DNA of 64,000 nt from Oscillibacter sp. MSJ-31 (GCF_018918025.1 NZ_JAHLPT010000001.1:186001-250000); one strand, 5' to 3'. Positions 55,380 to 64,000 are shown, counted from the first letter of the stretch. Notes: generated from the sequence alone by a model not told the origin. Numbers and translations are program-made.

Positions 55380-56345
55380 TTAAGGGCCGAAGTCATGTTG
55401 GACTTCGGCCTGATAGTGGTTATTCATGGTCAACGGCGCGTTGAACAGCGTGGTTAGCAGGTATGCGCGGATATTGCGGACTTGGGTGGTATTGCGGCGC
55501 AGGCACTCGAAAACATAGACCATCCGCGTGTAGTCCAGTTGGTAGAAACGCGCCTGCACCTGCGGAAGAGGGATATTCTCACCGCCGATCCGCACCATCG
55601 GTTGCGTGGAACACATTGTATCGGCCATCAGCCCTACAACCTCGTCTACATCCTCGGGGTTAAACTGCTGGCAAAGGAGATGGTACTCGATGTTTTCCTT
55701 AATCTCTTTCAGATATTCGCTTCTATCCATCCACCCCGGTTTAGCGATGAAGGAAGCGGAAGGTGATGGATGGATAGATTGATTTTTATAGCTGAAATCA
55801 GTTTGATTAGATTCAATATAATTACCGTCCGATTTTCCGAAGTCTGCACTTCTGAAAATCGGAAGTCTTGACTTCTGCTTTTCGGAAGCCTTGACTTCTG
55901 ATTTTCCGACTTCTTGACTTCCGATTTTCGGAAGTCTGGGAAGCTCCTGCGGCGCAAGGGATTCAGCGGTTATCTGGCGTGTGGTGAAGCGCTTGACATA
56001 GATTTTTGCCGGCCTTCCTTGCCCTTGTTTCACGCGCTCGATCAGCCCACAGCCTTTGTCTGCGTCCAGTTCGGACAGCAGCTTGACAGCTTTTTCGTGG
56101 CCGCAGCTCAAGTCCTCCTGAATCTCATCCAGCGTGTAAAAAATATAGACACGGCCAGCGTCATCATACCAGCCATTCCGGGCAGATAAGCCCATTCGGT
56201 CAAGCAGGAGGCCGTATAGCAGCTTTGCATCAGTGGATACTTTTTTGAAATGCTGCCCCGTGATAAGCTGGCGGGGGATGCGATAAAAAGAAAATTGGCT
56301 GCTCTCGTCTCCATAGTAATAGTCATATATCATGTTCTCCGCCAT
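55380..56345 (-). CDS. repA: RepA_N-family replication initiator
   Basis: A 321-residue initiator. AGGAGG sets the start MAENMIYDYYYGDESSQFSF. The N-terminal winged-helix domain matches RepA_N: FYRIPRQLITGQHFKKVSTD, then AKLLYGLLLDRMGLSARNGW and VYIFYTLDEIQEDLSCGHEK. A repeat-coded spacer (LPKIGSQEVGKSEVKASEKQ) is followed by a C-terminal helical domain. RepA_N plasmids replicate by theta mode from iterons inside rep, and such iterons are present here. It suggests that the excised circle can replicate. Confidence 0.92.
   Translation of the reverse strand: MAENMIYDYYYGDESSQFSFYRIPRQLITGQHFKKVSTDAKLLYGLLLDRMGLSARNGWYDDAGRVYIFYTLDEIQEDLSCGHEKAVKLLSELDADKGCGLIERVKQGQGRPAKIYVKRFTTRQITAESLAPQELPRLPKIGSQEVGKSEVKASEKQKSRLPIFRSADFGKSDGNYIESNQTDFSYKNQSIHPSPSASFIAKPGWMDRSEYLKEIKENIEYHLLCQQFNPEDVDEVVGLMADTMCSTQPMVRIGGENIPLPQVQARFYQLDYTRMVYVFECLRRNTTQVRNIRAYLLTTLFNAPLTMNNHYQAEVQHDFGP
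55837..55943 (+). repeat. Iterons inside repA (candidate replication origin)
   Basis: Four tandem 23-base units plus a partial fifth at 55837, 55860, 55883, 55906 and 55929. The best-conserved form is CGGAAGTCTTGACTTCTG plus five A/T-rich bases. RepA_N family origins lie at exactly this place, the centre of rep. Confidence 0.8.
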
Positions 56346-56378
56346 GTTTTTCCTCCTTACAGCCAGAAAAGAGCATGA

Positions 56379-56415
56379 AAAAAGGACACCATCTTTTTCA
56401 GATAGTGTCCTTTTT
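56379..56415 (-). terminator. Hairpin upstream of repA, just inside attR
   Basis: AAAAAGGACACCATCT pairs with AGATAGTGTCCTTTTT (one mismatch), with a T-run on the minus strand. It would stop transcription coming from the SLH gene across attR, or act as a repA attenuator. Confidence 0.8.
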
Positions 56416-56472
56416 CGACCTGTCACTTTTGGCGTCTGTCAATAAAGTTAGTATTCTCAATGCTTTTAAGGG

Positions 56473-56515
56473 ACTTCTTTATCGACACACTCCTTCCGGC
56501 AGCGGGAGCTTTTTT
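56473..56515. other. attR: right arm of the element plus right half of the split terminator
   Basis: The element arm (complement of AGGAGTGTGTCGATAAAGAA) ends at CTCCT, with TC at 56495-56496 as the crossover dinucleotide. The host half, GGCAGCGGGAGCTTTTTT, follows from 56498. With attL it rebuilds a perfect 18-bp terminator stem. Confidence 0.85.
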
Positions 56516-56532
56516 CGTTACTGGGTCTTCGT

Positions 56533-58527
56533 TCAGCTGCGGACCTCGATCACGCGGACCACACCGTCTCTGACGTAGAGGTTCATCGTGCCGCCGTAGG
56601 CGAGCGCCGCCTCGGCGCCGCCGTCGAGCCAGCTGCCGCCGTCGCGGTTCCAGCACAGTACGTCGGAGGGCACGGTGTAGGTGCGGCCGCCGTAGTTGAC
56701 CGCGGTCTTGCCGATCCACGCGGAGGAGGAGACGTCGCCGAGCTTATCGAGCGCCGCTACATTTGTATAAGAGTCGTTGACAATCTTGTAGGAAACAAAG
56801 TCGCCAGAACGAACACTATACGAAGAGTCTTTCGTCACAGGTTTACCATCGCCGCTGTCAATTGCAATTTGCTGCTGTTCGTAGTCTCCAAATGTTGCAT
56901 CATGCACTGTTCGTTTGCCGACACCTGTCACTCGACCGTAGAGCTCGTCACCCGTGCCAATCAGCACGATCAGGTCGATCTCGCCGCTCGCGTTCGTGCG
57001 GGCATAGGAGATGCGGCTCTGCGGGACGGTGGTCTCGGTCAGGTCGCTCAGATTCTTGAGCTCACCCTTGTCGAAGATCATCACGCTGGAGGCGAGCTTC
57101 TTGCTGCCGAGGGTGCCCTCGCGGACATTCAGATCGCCGCTCACGCCGCCGGTCTTAGCGTACAGCCCCACCGAGGTCTTGGAGGAGGACGAGATGCTCA
57201 CGAGCTTGCCTTTGAGGTTTGTCATGTCGGGCTTGATTCCATCGAGCACAAGGTCGATGGTCGTGCTGCCGCAGAGCAGCTTCACATTACCGTCGGAATC
57301 CACGATGCCGATGGCATTGCCGCGCGCGGAGTAGTCGTTCTCCACCGCGCCAGCCACCGTGCCGTCGCTCGTGAGGAGGATCGTCATGGTCTTGCCGGGC
57401 TTGAACTTGCTCAGGCTCTGCTGCGCCGTGGGCAGAACCTCGAACTGCGTGCCGCCGAGCACCTTGATGCTCACGGGCGCGCTGGGTGACGGCTCGCAGC
57501 TCTCGTAGTAGACCGTCACGCGGGTGTCGCAGGCGTAAACGGTGTTGCTCACCGCGTCATAGGTCACAACGTCGTTCTTACGCAGGGCGGAAACGGAGCT
57601 GAGCACGCCGTTGCGGTAAACGGTGTAGTCGGTCCTGCCGTCCGTCAGGGCGCTGATGCCGCTCGTGGACTTATCCGCCGGGAGAATGACCGCCGCGTTG
57701 CTGACCGCCGCACCGGTGGTGCTGCTGGTCTTGGGAACAAAGGTCATGACCTTGCCGTCGTCGTTGGTCAGCAGATGGCCCTTGAGGCCGTTGAGCGCGG
57801 AGGAGCTGCTTGGACGCACCAAATCGAATTTTTCAGACTTGCCGTCGACGTTCACGCGAATGGTATTGGCGGAGAGGGAGATGAGCGTCGCCTCGCTCCC
57901 TATCTTGCAGCCGGCGGGCGTGTAGCCCTTGCCGTCCTTGCCCGTGCTGAGCACGTTGACAAACAGCTGCGCCGCCTGCGCGCGGGTGATGTTCGCGCTG
58001 CCGGTGAGGTTCACGCCGGCGCTCACGCCGGTGGACTTGGCGAGGTTGATGTAGCCGTCGGGCCAGATGCCGCCGCTGTCCTTATCCGCGAAGCCGAGCA
58101 CGCGCATAAGGATGGTGACCGCCTGTCCGTAGGTGATGTAGCTGTCCGGCTGGAACGTGCCGTCCGGCAGACCCGCGAGCAGCTTCGGCTCGCTCTGGCG
58201 CACGGCGAGGTTGATGTAGCCCGCCGCCCAGTGCGTCGCGCGCACATCGGGGAAAATGGTCACGGTCTTGTAGCGCATGGCGTCGCTGCCCTTGCCCATG
58301 AGCACGACCACCATCTTGCAGAATTCCGCGCGGGTGAGCAGACCGCTCGGGTTGAACTGCCCCGCGCCGTTGCCCTCGATCACGCCGAGCAGCCGCAGGA
58401 CCTCCACATTCTGCGCCGTCTTCTTGTCCGTCACATCGGAGAAGCTCTCCGCCGCCGAGGCGGGGATCGCCGCTGCCGAGAGTGTCAGCACAAGCGCGAG
58501 CAGCAGGGAAAATACTCTCTTTTTCAT
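56533..58527 (-). CDS. SLH-domain surface protein
   Basis: A 664-residue secreted protein. The signal peptide is MKKRVFSLLLALVLTLSAAA then IPASA. Three N-terminal SLH domains (about residues 30-190; EVLRLLGVIEGNGAGQFNPS, LLAGLPDGTFQPDSYITYGQ and a third near INLAKSTGVSAGVNLTGSAN) would bind wall polymer. The rest is beta-rich with no recognised catalytic motif. It lies 13 bases after the ABC permease gene and so is probably the last gene of that operon. Its terminator was disrupted by the mobile element 17 bases downstream. Confidence 0.88.
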   Translation of the reverse strand: MKKRVFSLLLALVLTLSAAAIPASAAESFSDVTDKKTAQNVEVLRLLGVIEGNGAGQFNPSGLLTRAEFCKMVVVLMGKGSDAMRYKTVTIFPDVRATHWAAGYINLAVRQSEPKLLAGLPDGTFQPDSYITYGQAVTILMRVLGFADKDSGGIWPDGYINLAKSTGVSAGVNLTGSANITRAQAAQLFVNVLSTGKDGKGYTPAGCKIGSEATLISLSANTIRVNVDGKSEKFDLVRPSSSSALNGLKGHLLTNDDGKVMTFVPKTSSTTGAAVSNAAVILPADKSTSGISALTDGRTDYTVYRNGVLSSVSALRKNDVVTYDAVSNTVYACDTRVTVYYESCEPSPSAPVSIKVLGGTQFEVLPTAQQSLSKFKPGKTMTILLTSDGTVAGAVENDYSARGNAIGIVDSDGNVKLLCGSTTIDLVLDGIKPDMTNLKGKLVSISSSSKTSVGLYAKTGGVSGDLNVREGTLGSKKLASSVMIFDKGELKNLSDLTETTVPQSRISYARTNASGEIDLIVLIGTGDELYGRVTGVGKRTVHDATFGDYEQQQIAIDSGDGKPVTKDSSYSVRSGDFVSYKIVNDSYTNVAALDKLGDVSSSAWIGKTAVNYGGRTYTVPSDVLCWNRDGGSWLDGGAEAALAYGGTMNLYVRDGVVRVIEVRS

Positions 58528-58540
58528 GTTCTTTCTCCTC

Positions 58541-59800
58541 TCATTCCGCCCGCAGCGCTTCGACCGGCTGGAGCTTGGATGCCTTGATGGCGGGGTAGCT
58601 GCCGAAGAGCACGCCCAGCGCGACGCTCAGCGCGAAGGCCGCGATGGTGACCCACGGCACGGGATAGATCGTTTGCTGGTAGATGATGCGTCCGAGCACC
58701 ACGCTGCCGATCGTGCCGAAGAGGATGCCGACGATGCCGCCCATGCCGCAGAGCATACCTGCCTCGATCAAAAATTGGGTAACAATGCTCGAGCGCTGCG
58801 CGCCGATGGCGCGGCGAATACCGATCTCGCGGGTGCGCTCGGTCACGGTGACGAGCATGATGTTCATGATGCCGATGCCGCCGACGAGCAGCGAGATCGC
58901 CGCGATGCCGCCGAGCACCATACCGATCATGTTGAACGACTCATTCTGGTACTGCTGCCAGTAGTCCGCCGCCCGCACCTCGTAATCGCCGCTGCCCTGC
59001 GGAACAAGTCCCTTGAGGAAGCCGCCGATGTAGGCGATGGCGGTGTTCGCCGATTCGCTGTCGCGCGCCTTGACAATGTATTCCGTGAAGCGCGCGCCGC
59101 CAAGCACGCGGCTCGCCGTATAAGGAAAGACGACCATGTTGTCCATCTGCTTCACGCTGTTGTCGCCCTCATCGCCGCGCGCGGCGTAAACGCCGACGAC
59201 GGTGAAGTTGTTGCCGTTGACCTTGAGCGTCTTGCCGACCGGATCGACCGTGCCGAAAAACTGCTTGGCCATCTCCGCGCCGATGACGCAGACCTGATTA
59301 TAGTTCTGAATGTCCAGATACGCAAGGTCGCGTCCCTTGGCAACGGTCAGATTGTTGCACGCGCTGTACTGGTCGGAGCCGTAGTAGAGCGACGGCGGAC
59401 CGCTGATGAGATTCCACTGCTTGTCATACTCCGTCTGCATCGTGGAAGAGTTCTTCGTGCCGTAGATCACGGTGGCGTTCGCCTGTCCGTTCGGCGTAAT
59501 GCCGATGACATATTCCCTCAGTCCTTGGCAGTATTCGTAAAGGTCGGGGAAATAGTCCTTGCTGACGTCGTTGCCGTCCGCGTCGTACATCCATGAATAG
59601 ATGCTCACCTGAACGCGGTTCGCGCCCATCGCGGAAAACTGCTTCATCATCTGTGCCTTCATGCCCTCCATGACCGAAACGATGGTCATGACGGCGGCAA
59701 TGCCGATGAAGATGGAGAGGATCGTCAGCGCGCTGCGGCCCTTCTTGCCGATGATGGAGCGCCACGCCATTTTGAAGGCCTGTAAAATGTTCACAGCCAA
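58541..59800 (-). CDS. MacB-like ABC transporter permease (FtsX domain)
   Basis: A 419-residue permease with one N-terminal helix ([20 protein letters not shown]), a large extracellular MacB periplasmic-core domain of ~230 residues, and three C-terminal helices ([20 protein letters not shown] is the family's most conserved stretch, with [16 protein letters not shown]). The type exports peptides, lipids or antibiotics or acts in envelope stress. It overlaps the ATPase gene by 10 bases. Confidence 0.93.
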   Translation of the reverse strand: MAVNILQAFKMAWRSIIGKKGRSALTILSIFIGIAAVMTIVSVMEGMKAQMMKQFSAMGANRVQVSIYSWMYDADGNDVSKDYFPDLYEYCQGLREYVIGITPNGQANATVIYGTKNSSTMQTEYDKQWNLISGPPSLYYGSDQYSACNNLTVAKGRDLAYLDIQNYNQVCVIGAEMAKQFFGTVDPVGKTLKVNGNNFTVVGVYAARGDEGDNSVKQMDNMVVFPYTASRVLGGARFTEYIVKARDSESANTAIAYIGGFLKGLVPQGSGDYEVRAADYWQQYQNESFNMIGMVLGGIAAISLLVGGIGIMNIMLVTVTERTREIGIRRAIGAQRSSIVTQFLIEAGMLCGMGGIVGILFGTIGSVVLGRIIYQQTIYPVPWVTIAAFALSVALGVLFGSYPAIKASKLQPVEALRAE

Positions 59801-60492
59801 TCCACCTCCTGCTGCCGGTCGTCAACGATCTTGCCGTCCGCAAGGCGGACGCAGCGCCGCGCGGTGGCGGCGATGCCGTTGTCGTGCGTGATGAGAATGA
59901 CGGTGCTGCCCTCCTTATTGAGCTGCTGGAGGAATTGCAGCACCTCGTGGCCCGTTTTGGAGTCCAGCGCGCCGGTCGGCTCATCCGCCATGATGATGGG
60001 CGGGCGGGTCGAGATGGCGCGGGCGATGGCGACACGCTGCTGCTGGCCGCCGGACATCTGCGTTGGCTTATTCCTGCGGCGGTCAACAAGGCCGACGCGC
60101 TCGAGCGCGTGGACGGCAAGCTCGTGCCGGTCGTCGATGCCGATGCCCTGATAGACAAGCGGCAGCTCGACGTTCTCCTGCACGGAGAGCGACTGGATGA
60201 GGTTATACTGCTGAAAAATAAAGCCGATCTCCTTGTTGCGGATGCGCGAGAGCTGCATATCGCTCAGCTCGCTCACGTCCGTTCCCTCGAGCAGATACTC
60301 GCCGTAGGTCGGCACGTCGAGGCAGCCGAGCACGTTCATCATCGTCGATTTGCCAGAGCCGGACTGTCCGACGATGGCAACGAACTCGCCCCGGTCGATG
60401 GTAAGCGAAACGCCGTCGAGCGCGCGGACCTCGCTCTCAAGGCCCTCGGAGTAGATCTTATAAACGTCTCGCAGTTCGATCAATTTCGCCAT
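59791..60492 (-). CDS. ABC transporter ATP-binding protein (MacB/LolD type)
   Basis: A 233-residue ATPase: Walker [21 protein letters not shown]-loop [20 protein letters not shown], signature [15 protein letters not shown], Walker [17 protein letters not shown] and H-loop LITHDN. It is paired with the MacB-like permease and lies 10 bases after the adaptor gene. It drives the tripartite exporter. Confidence 0.96.
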   Translation of the reverse strand: MAKLIELRDVYKIYSEGLESEVRALDGVSLTIDRGEFVAIVGQSGSGKSTMMNVLGCLDVPTYGEYLLEGTDVSELSDMQLSRIRNKEIGFIFQQYNLIQSLSVQENVELPLVYQGIGIDDRHELAVHALERVGLVDRRRNKPTQMSGGQQQRVAIARAISTRPPIIMADEPTGALDSKTGHEVLQFLQQLNKEGSTVILITHDNGIAATARRCVRLADGKIVDDRQQEVDWL

Positions 60493-60502
60493 GGCGCTAT
60501 CC

Positions 60503-62197
60503 TCAATATACCATGCCGTAATTGTCCCAGCTGGTGGCGGAGCCGGTCATGTACTGCGTAAAGACCTCGTCGCCCTGCTCCACGCCGGACTTGATCTCGA
60601 CATTGTTGTTGTCCTGAATGCCGATCTCGACCTGCACGGGATAGAAGCCCTCGGGGATCGTCTCGTCGGAGTACGGCAGCTCAATGGCATTGTCGGGCAT
60701 GCTGTCCGCCTTGAGGTAGACGACCGTGGCGCTCGTGCCGTCCTCAAGTCCCACCGTGCGCACGGCCTGAATGGGCAGGACAAGGCAGTTTTCGCTCTGG
60801 CTGGCGGTGAGGCTATAGTTGATGTTGCTGTTGATCTGCAGCGTACCGTCCGCATTATCCGCCTCGATGGTAAAGGGATAGGTGGCGACACCGTTATTCA
60901 CGCTGCTCGAGAGGCTCACGGAGCTGATCGTGCCGAAGCTCGGGTTGCCCCACTGGTTCAGATCGACGCCCATGCCGACCTTGAGGTAGCTCACATTGCG
61001 CTCGTCCACCGTCGCGCTGATGGTGACGGTGTTCGTGTCGGAGATGGTCAGCGCGGTCGCGCTGGCGGTGATCTCCTGCCCGGGTGTGATGCTCAAGCCG
61101 ATGACCATACCGTCAATGGGCGCAACGGCGTTTGCGTAGGCGGCATTTTTTTCCGCCTCCTCCAGCTCCTTCTGTGCCTTTTGCAGGCTCTGCTCAAGGT
61201 CGAAAATGGTGTTCTCGGTGTTCTCGCCGTTGACCTGCACCAGCAGCTGACCGGCGGAAACGGAGAGATAGTCGATCAGATTCGTCGCAACGACCGTGCC
61301 GGCGGGAATGCTCAGCTCGCTCGTGCGGTAATAGTCCAGCTTACCCGCCTCGTAGGGATAAACGGTCTCACCGTTCACCTCCACGGTCGCGGAGGCCTCC
61401 ATGTCCTTGGCGAGCACGCCCGCGTTCGGGACCACGATCTCCGCGCTGAAGAGCTCAGAGCCCTCGCTCGTCACGCGCTTGACCATATGTACCTTTTCCA
61501 CCGTGCCCTCGACCGTTGCCATCAGCGCGGGGACGGAGACCTGCACGGTCTGACCGGCGTAAAGCTCGCTCTGATAGGCGTAGCTGTAATACTGCGTGAG
61601 GCGCATCCGCGTGTCGTCCACGAGCTTGGCGACCCCCCGCGCGTCGACCTCGTCGCCCACCGTTAGCTGCGCGGTCTCAAGCAGCTTACCGGCGTAGGGC
61701 GCCGTCAGCGTCAGCGCCGCAATATCCTTGTAGGCCGCATTGAGCTTCTTCTGATAGCCCTCTATGTTCGTCTTTGCCTCGCGCACCTTTTTCTCCGCAT
61801 CGGGAGAATCATAGGTAAAGAGCGGGTCGCCCGCGGCGACCTTTTGCCCCTCGGTCACGAAGACATCGCCCACGGTGCCCGCGGTCGCAAGCGTGATGCT
61901 CTCGCTCTTCTTCGCCTTGACCATACCGCTGCCTGAGACCATTGAGGTGATGGAGCCGTAGTCCACAATGGCAGTGCCGATCTCCGCCTCACCCTCCTTC
62001 TTTCCGAATTTCTTAAAGAGGGTGAAGCCGACCGCAAGCACCAATACGGCGGCAATGATACGGCGCACGATCTTTTTGCGCTTTTTCCTGCTCTTCGGCG
62101 GCGTTGGAGCGCTGCCCGGTGCGCCGGCAGGGGTAGGCGTTTCTACGGCGCTCTGCGCCGGCGTCGTCTGCGCGACGGGTTCCATCGTCTGTTCCAT
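60503..62197 (-). CDS. HlyD/MacA-family membrane-fusion (efflux adaptor) protein
   Basis: A 564-residue adaptor. The start MEQTMEPVAQTTPAQSAVET at 62197 gives a Pro/Ala cytoplasmic tail, then one helix (IIAAVLVLAVGFTLFKKFG). Biotinyl-lipoyl halves flank a short coiled coil: GDVFVTEGQKVAAGDPLFTY and PIDGMVIGLSITPGQEITAS. Beta-barrel and membrane-proximal segments follow. It is unusual in having two coiled segments. It links the exporter to the outside layer and, in a Gram-positive, may interact with the SLH protein downstream. Confidence 0.9.
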   Translation of the reverse strand: MEQTMEPVAQTTPAQSAVETPTPAGAPGSAPTPPKSRKKRKKIVRRIIAAVLVLAVGFTLFKKFGKKEGEAEIGTAIVDYGSITSMVSGSGMVKAKKSESITLATAGTVGDVFVTEGQKVAAGDPLFTYDSPDAEKKVREAKTNIEGYQKKLNAAYKDIAALTLTAPYAGKLLETAQLTVGDEVDARGVAKLVDDTRMRLTQYYSYAYQSELYAGQTVQVSVPALMATVEGTVEKVHMVKRVTSEGSELFSAEIVVPNAGVLAKDMEASATVEVNGETVYPYEAGKLDYYRTSELSIPAGTVVATNLIDYLSVSAGQLLVQVNGENTENTIFDLEQSLQKAQKELEEAEKNAAYANAVAPIDGMVIGLSITPGQEITASATALTISDTNTVTISATVDERNVSYLKVGMGVDLNQWGNPSFGTISSVSLSSSVNNGVATYPFTIEADNADGTLQINSNINYSLTASQSENCLVLPIQAVRTVGLEDGTSATVVYLKADSMPDNAIELPYSDETIPEGFYPVQVEIGIQDNNNVEIKSGVEQGDEVFTQYMTGSATSWDNYGMVY

Positions 62198-62246
62198 GTT
62201 GCTGTTCTTCCTTTCCCGGATTTGCTGTGTGTAATACACTTCATAC

Positions 62247-62252
62247 AGTATA
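62247..62252 (-). promoter_or_regulatory. -10 element of the efflux operon
   Basis: TATACT on the minus strand, with only a weak -35 (AAGACT-like) at 17 bases. A weak -35 near a large palindrome fits control by an activator or repressor. Confidence 0.45.
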
Positions 62253-62279
62253 ACACAGGTTTCTTAAGAAGTCTTTGCG

Positions 62280-62315
62280 AAATGGTTACAATTTGGATAC
62301 AAATTGTAACCATTT
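62280..62315. promoter_or_regulatory. 36-bp palindrome upstream of the efflux operon
   Basis: AAATGGTTACAATTTG pairs perfectly with its complement around GATA. No T-run follows on either strand, so an operator is more likely than a terminator. It lies about 30-60 bases upstream of the -10 element. Confidence 0.65.
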
Positions 62316-62328
62316 CTCTGTGCTGTTT

Positions 62329-63444
62329 TTAAGACGAAATTTCTTCCTCTTTTGTTCCTGAATTTTCAAAAAATTTATATTCTTTTTTTCGCGTCTGCGC
62401 GGCATGGACAAGCAGGCAGACGATGAACACGCTGCTGCAGTAGCCGAAGACCGGATAGACAACGCTGATGAGGTCGCCGAAGCCGACGCTGCTCGCGGCG
62501 TAGCCCAGCGCTCCCAGCGCGAGAATGAACCATCCGCGCCGCTTCTCCACGCGCTCTGACCGCGCCGAGGCGTAGGTCGTGATGGCGACGGTCATGGACA
62601 GCGCCGAGCCGTACATACACAGCAGGAGCAGGATGCCGTAGACATAGCCCAGCGGGCGGCTGAGGCCGTAGGCCAGCGCCAGCATCGGCAGCTCCGCGTC
62701 CGCAGTCTCCGGCACGGCCATCACCGCAAGCAGCACACTGTAAGCGATGAGCAGAAGCAGCGCCGTGCCGAGGAGCACGCCGCGGCGCGCCGCCCTTTTG
62801 GAGGACGCCGCCTCGCCGAGCGGCGCTAAAATGCCGACCGAGCCGAAGAAATTATAGAAAGCGAAGGTCACCGCGCCGAAGGCCGCGCTGCGCATGAGCG
62901 GATTGCTCCCCTCCGCTGCGCCGAAGGCCGGAAGGCTCACGCCGTACCGCGCGAGTGCCATGCCGCCGAAGAGCAGCGTGAGCGCGACGATCACCGGCAC
63001 GATGAGCGAAAAGGCTCCCACCGCGCCGCGCAGACCCCGCAGCGCCACAAGCGTCACGAGCACAGCCATCAGCGTCCGGCCGAGCCACGTCGGCAGCGAG
63101 AAAAGCTGCTCGAGCAGCGCGCCGCCGCCGGCGTACATGATCGCTATGACGCCGAAGAGCAAGATCAGCTGCAGCGCAGACGACAGCTTCCGCAGCCACG
63201 CCAGCCGCTCCCACGGCACGAGCACAGCGTCCATCTCCGCAATGCCGGTGCGGGAAATGATGTACATCAGCGCCAGCCCAAACACCGCCAGCAGCGCCAT
63301 CGCCGCAAGCACGCCGAGCAGTCCCCCGCCGCCGAACGAGCCGAAAAACTGCCACAGCTCCTGCCCCGACACATAGCCTGCGCCGAGAAAGGAGCCCGCA
63401 AAGGTCAGGCCGATGCTGCCCGCGTTCCACTTCTTCTCTTCCAA
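62329..63444 (-). CDS. YkvI-family membrane protein (APC-type transporter)
   Basis: A 371-residue protein with 10-11 helices. N-terminal GLTFAGSFLGAGYVSGQELW matches the YkvI/amino-acid-transporter start with the Gly-rich unwound helix. GVIAIMYAGGGALLEQLF and GYVYGILLLLCMYGSALSMT are further helices. It uses a TTG start at 63444 with GGAGG about nine bases upstream. No ATG is near. Substrate unknown. The family is related to sodium-symporter-fold transporters. Confidence 0.8.
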   Translation of the reverse strand: MEEKKWNAGSIGLTFAGSFLGAGYVSGQELWQFFGSFGGGGLLGVLAAMALLAVFGLALMYIISRTGIAEMDAVLVPWERLAWLRKLSSALQLILLFGVIAIMYAGGGALLEQLFSLPTWLGRTLMAVLVTLVALRGLRGAVGAFSLIVPVIVALTLLFGGMALARYGVSLPAFGAAEGSNPLMRSAAFGAVTFAFYNFFGSVGILAPLGEAASSKRAARRGVLLGTALLLLIAYSVLLAVMAVPETADAELPMLALAYGLSRPLGYVYGILLLLCMYGSALSMTVAITTYASARSERVEKRRGWFILALGALGYAASSVGFGDLISVVYPVFGYCSSVFIVCLLVHAAQTRKKEYKFFENSGTKEEEISS

Positions 63445-63557
63445 ATCCGATCCCCTCCGCTGTTTCTTCCGTAAGCTCCGCTTATGATACCGTTTTTCGC
63501 CCGCAGCGTCAAGGGATTTTGGGGCAAAGAAACTTTACGCTTTCTACACATTTTCTT

Positions 63558-63586
63558 CTTGATTTTTTTGTGTAACTTGCTATAAT
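63558..63586 (+). promoter_or_regulatory. SigmaA promoter of asnA
   Basis: TATAAT at 63581-63586 with extended TGC just before it, and a CTTGAT-type -35 at 63558-63563 (17-base spacer). Confidence 0.75.
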
Positions 63587-63645
63587 CAAATTTATGTTTT
63601 TTATCCATATCAAACATACAAACATTTTGAAGGAGTGAACCGGCA

Positions 63646-64000
63646 ATGAGCAAGACCTACATTCCCGCCCACTATCACACGCCGCTGAACGTTTACGAGA
63701 TGCAGCGCGCCATTGAATTCATCAAGAGTAATTTTCAGGTCAACCTGAGCAACGCGCTCAATCTGCGCCGCGTTTCCGCTCCCCTCTTCGTGGAAGAAAA
63801 TTCCGGTCTGAACGATAACCTCAACGGCGTGGAGCGCCCCGTCAGCTTCGATATCCCCGACGTCGGCCACAACGCGCAGGTCGTGCAGAGCCTCGCCAAG
63901 TGGAAGCGTCTGGCGCTCAAGCGCTACGAGTTCAATGTCGGCAAGGGCCTGTTCACCGATATGAACGCCATCCGCCGCGACGAAGAGGTGGACAACCTCC
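63646..64000 (+). CDS. asnA: Aspartate-ammonia ligase (asparagine synthetase A), N-terminal part
   Basis: The first 118 codons, starting MSKTYIPAHYHTPLNVYEMQ after AGGAG at 63631-63635. AsnA makes asparagine from aspartate and ammonia and has a class II synthetase fold. RRVSAPLFVEENSGLNDNLN, then PVSFDIPDV, and QSLAKWKRLALKRYEF match the family's N-terminus. The gene continues beyond the window. Confidence 0.95.
   Translation, partial: MSKTYIPAHYHTPLNVYEMQRAIEFIKSNFQVNLSNALNLRRVSAPLFVEENSGLNDNLNGVERPVSFDIPDVGHNAQVVQSLAKWKRLALKRYEFNVGKGLFTDMNAIRRDEEVDNL

Larger units (their letters stand above)
34859..56496. mobile_element. Integrated mobilizable element (TnpX/TndX-type serine recombinase, RepA_N, MobC-relaxase)
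   Basis: The ends are 22-base inverted arms (AGGAGTGTGT, two variable bases, ATAAAGAAGT) with two mismatches. Joining them through TC gives a circle junction with perfect 10-bp arms, ACACACTCCT and AGGAGTGTGT, as expected for the attP of a large serine recombinase. Removing the element restores a host terminator of 18-bp perfect stem and TTCC loop. The interior holds recombinase, TnpW, replication, partition, mobilization and cargo genes, and a base composition and codon style unlike the flanks. There are no VirB4, VirD4 or VirB6 genes, so transfer would need a helper. Total about 21.6 kb. Confidence 0.9.

Noticed and set aside
62280-62315. Palindrome as a terminator for the YkvI-like gene
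   Set aside because: No T-run on the minus strand after the stem. Operator function fits better, although a terminator role is not excluded.

Overview
The window is a GC-rich chromosomal segment from an endospore-forming anaerobic member of the Clostridia, most like Oscillospiraceae. The evidence is the spoIIAA-spoIIAB-sigF and spoIIGA-sigE sporulation operons, a SpoIIM-family protein, Shine-Dalgarno sites close to AGGAGG before most genes, a tRNA-sensing T-box leader, S-layer-homology proteins, and the gene order pyrH-frr-uppS-cdsA-dxr. No rRNA or tRNA gene was seen.

Region 1 (1-34,830) is housekeeping chromosome. It holds the lipid/isoprenoid/translation cluster (dxr, cdsA, uppS, frr, pyrH), a BlaI/BlaR1-like repressor and membrane metalloprotease pair with its own promoter, a BrnQ transporter, a DMT exporter, a HAD phosphatase and the PcrA helicase. 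Divergent from pcrA is a likely SOS operon, with a LexA-type box, a 41-residue membrane protein, a radical SAM DNA-repair-like protein and its DUF4130 partner. Next come the sigF operon, a valine-specific T-box operon ending in valS, the spoIIGA-sigE operon, the rarA operon, nth with three small unknown genes, a wecA-wecB-trpS envelope/translation operon, and gltX-spoIIM.

Region 2 (34,859-56,496) is an integrated mobile element of about 21.6 kb. It sits in the tetraloop of a bidirectional intrinsic terminator that originally separated spoIIM from an SLH-protein gene. Its ends form inverted arms around a TC (GA on the other strand) dinucleotide, as expected for a TnpX/TndX-type large serine recombinase, and that recombinase gene lies at the left end. 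The element carries tnpX, a degenerate small serine recombinase, tnpW, a stand-alone Spo0A DNA-binding domain, RepA_N with internal iterons, a ParB-like protein with a 30-residue repeat array, MobC and a relaxase. It also has group II intron domains V/VI with a reverse transcriptase, an NlpC/P60 gene remnant, a VapD-like two-gene module, an XRE/SLOG divergent pair, and a 1,444-residue SLH surface protein. No type IV secretion genes are visible, so it looks mobilizable rather than self-conjugative. A five-copy palindromic repeat with an adjacent Spo0A-box-like sequence is scattered between its genes.

The most striking structure lies at 43,651-43,932. A strong promoter is enclosed by 22-bp perfect inverted repeats, one on the left and two tandem copies on the right, next to a tyrosine recombinase gene. 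As sequenced the promoter points away from the surface-protein operon. Inversion would point it at the operon's first gene. This reads as a phase-variation switch for a mobile-element-borne surface protein.

Region 3 (56,533-64,000) returns to chromosome: an SLH protein downstream of a MacAB-type ABC efflux operon with a 36-bp palindrome upstream, a YkvI-like transporter, and the start of asnA.
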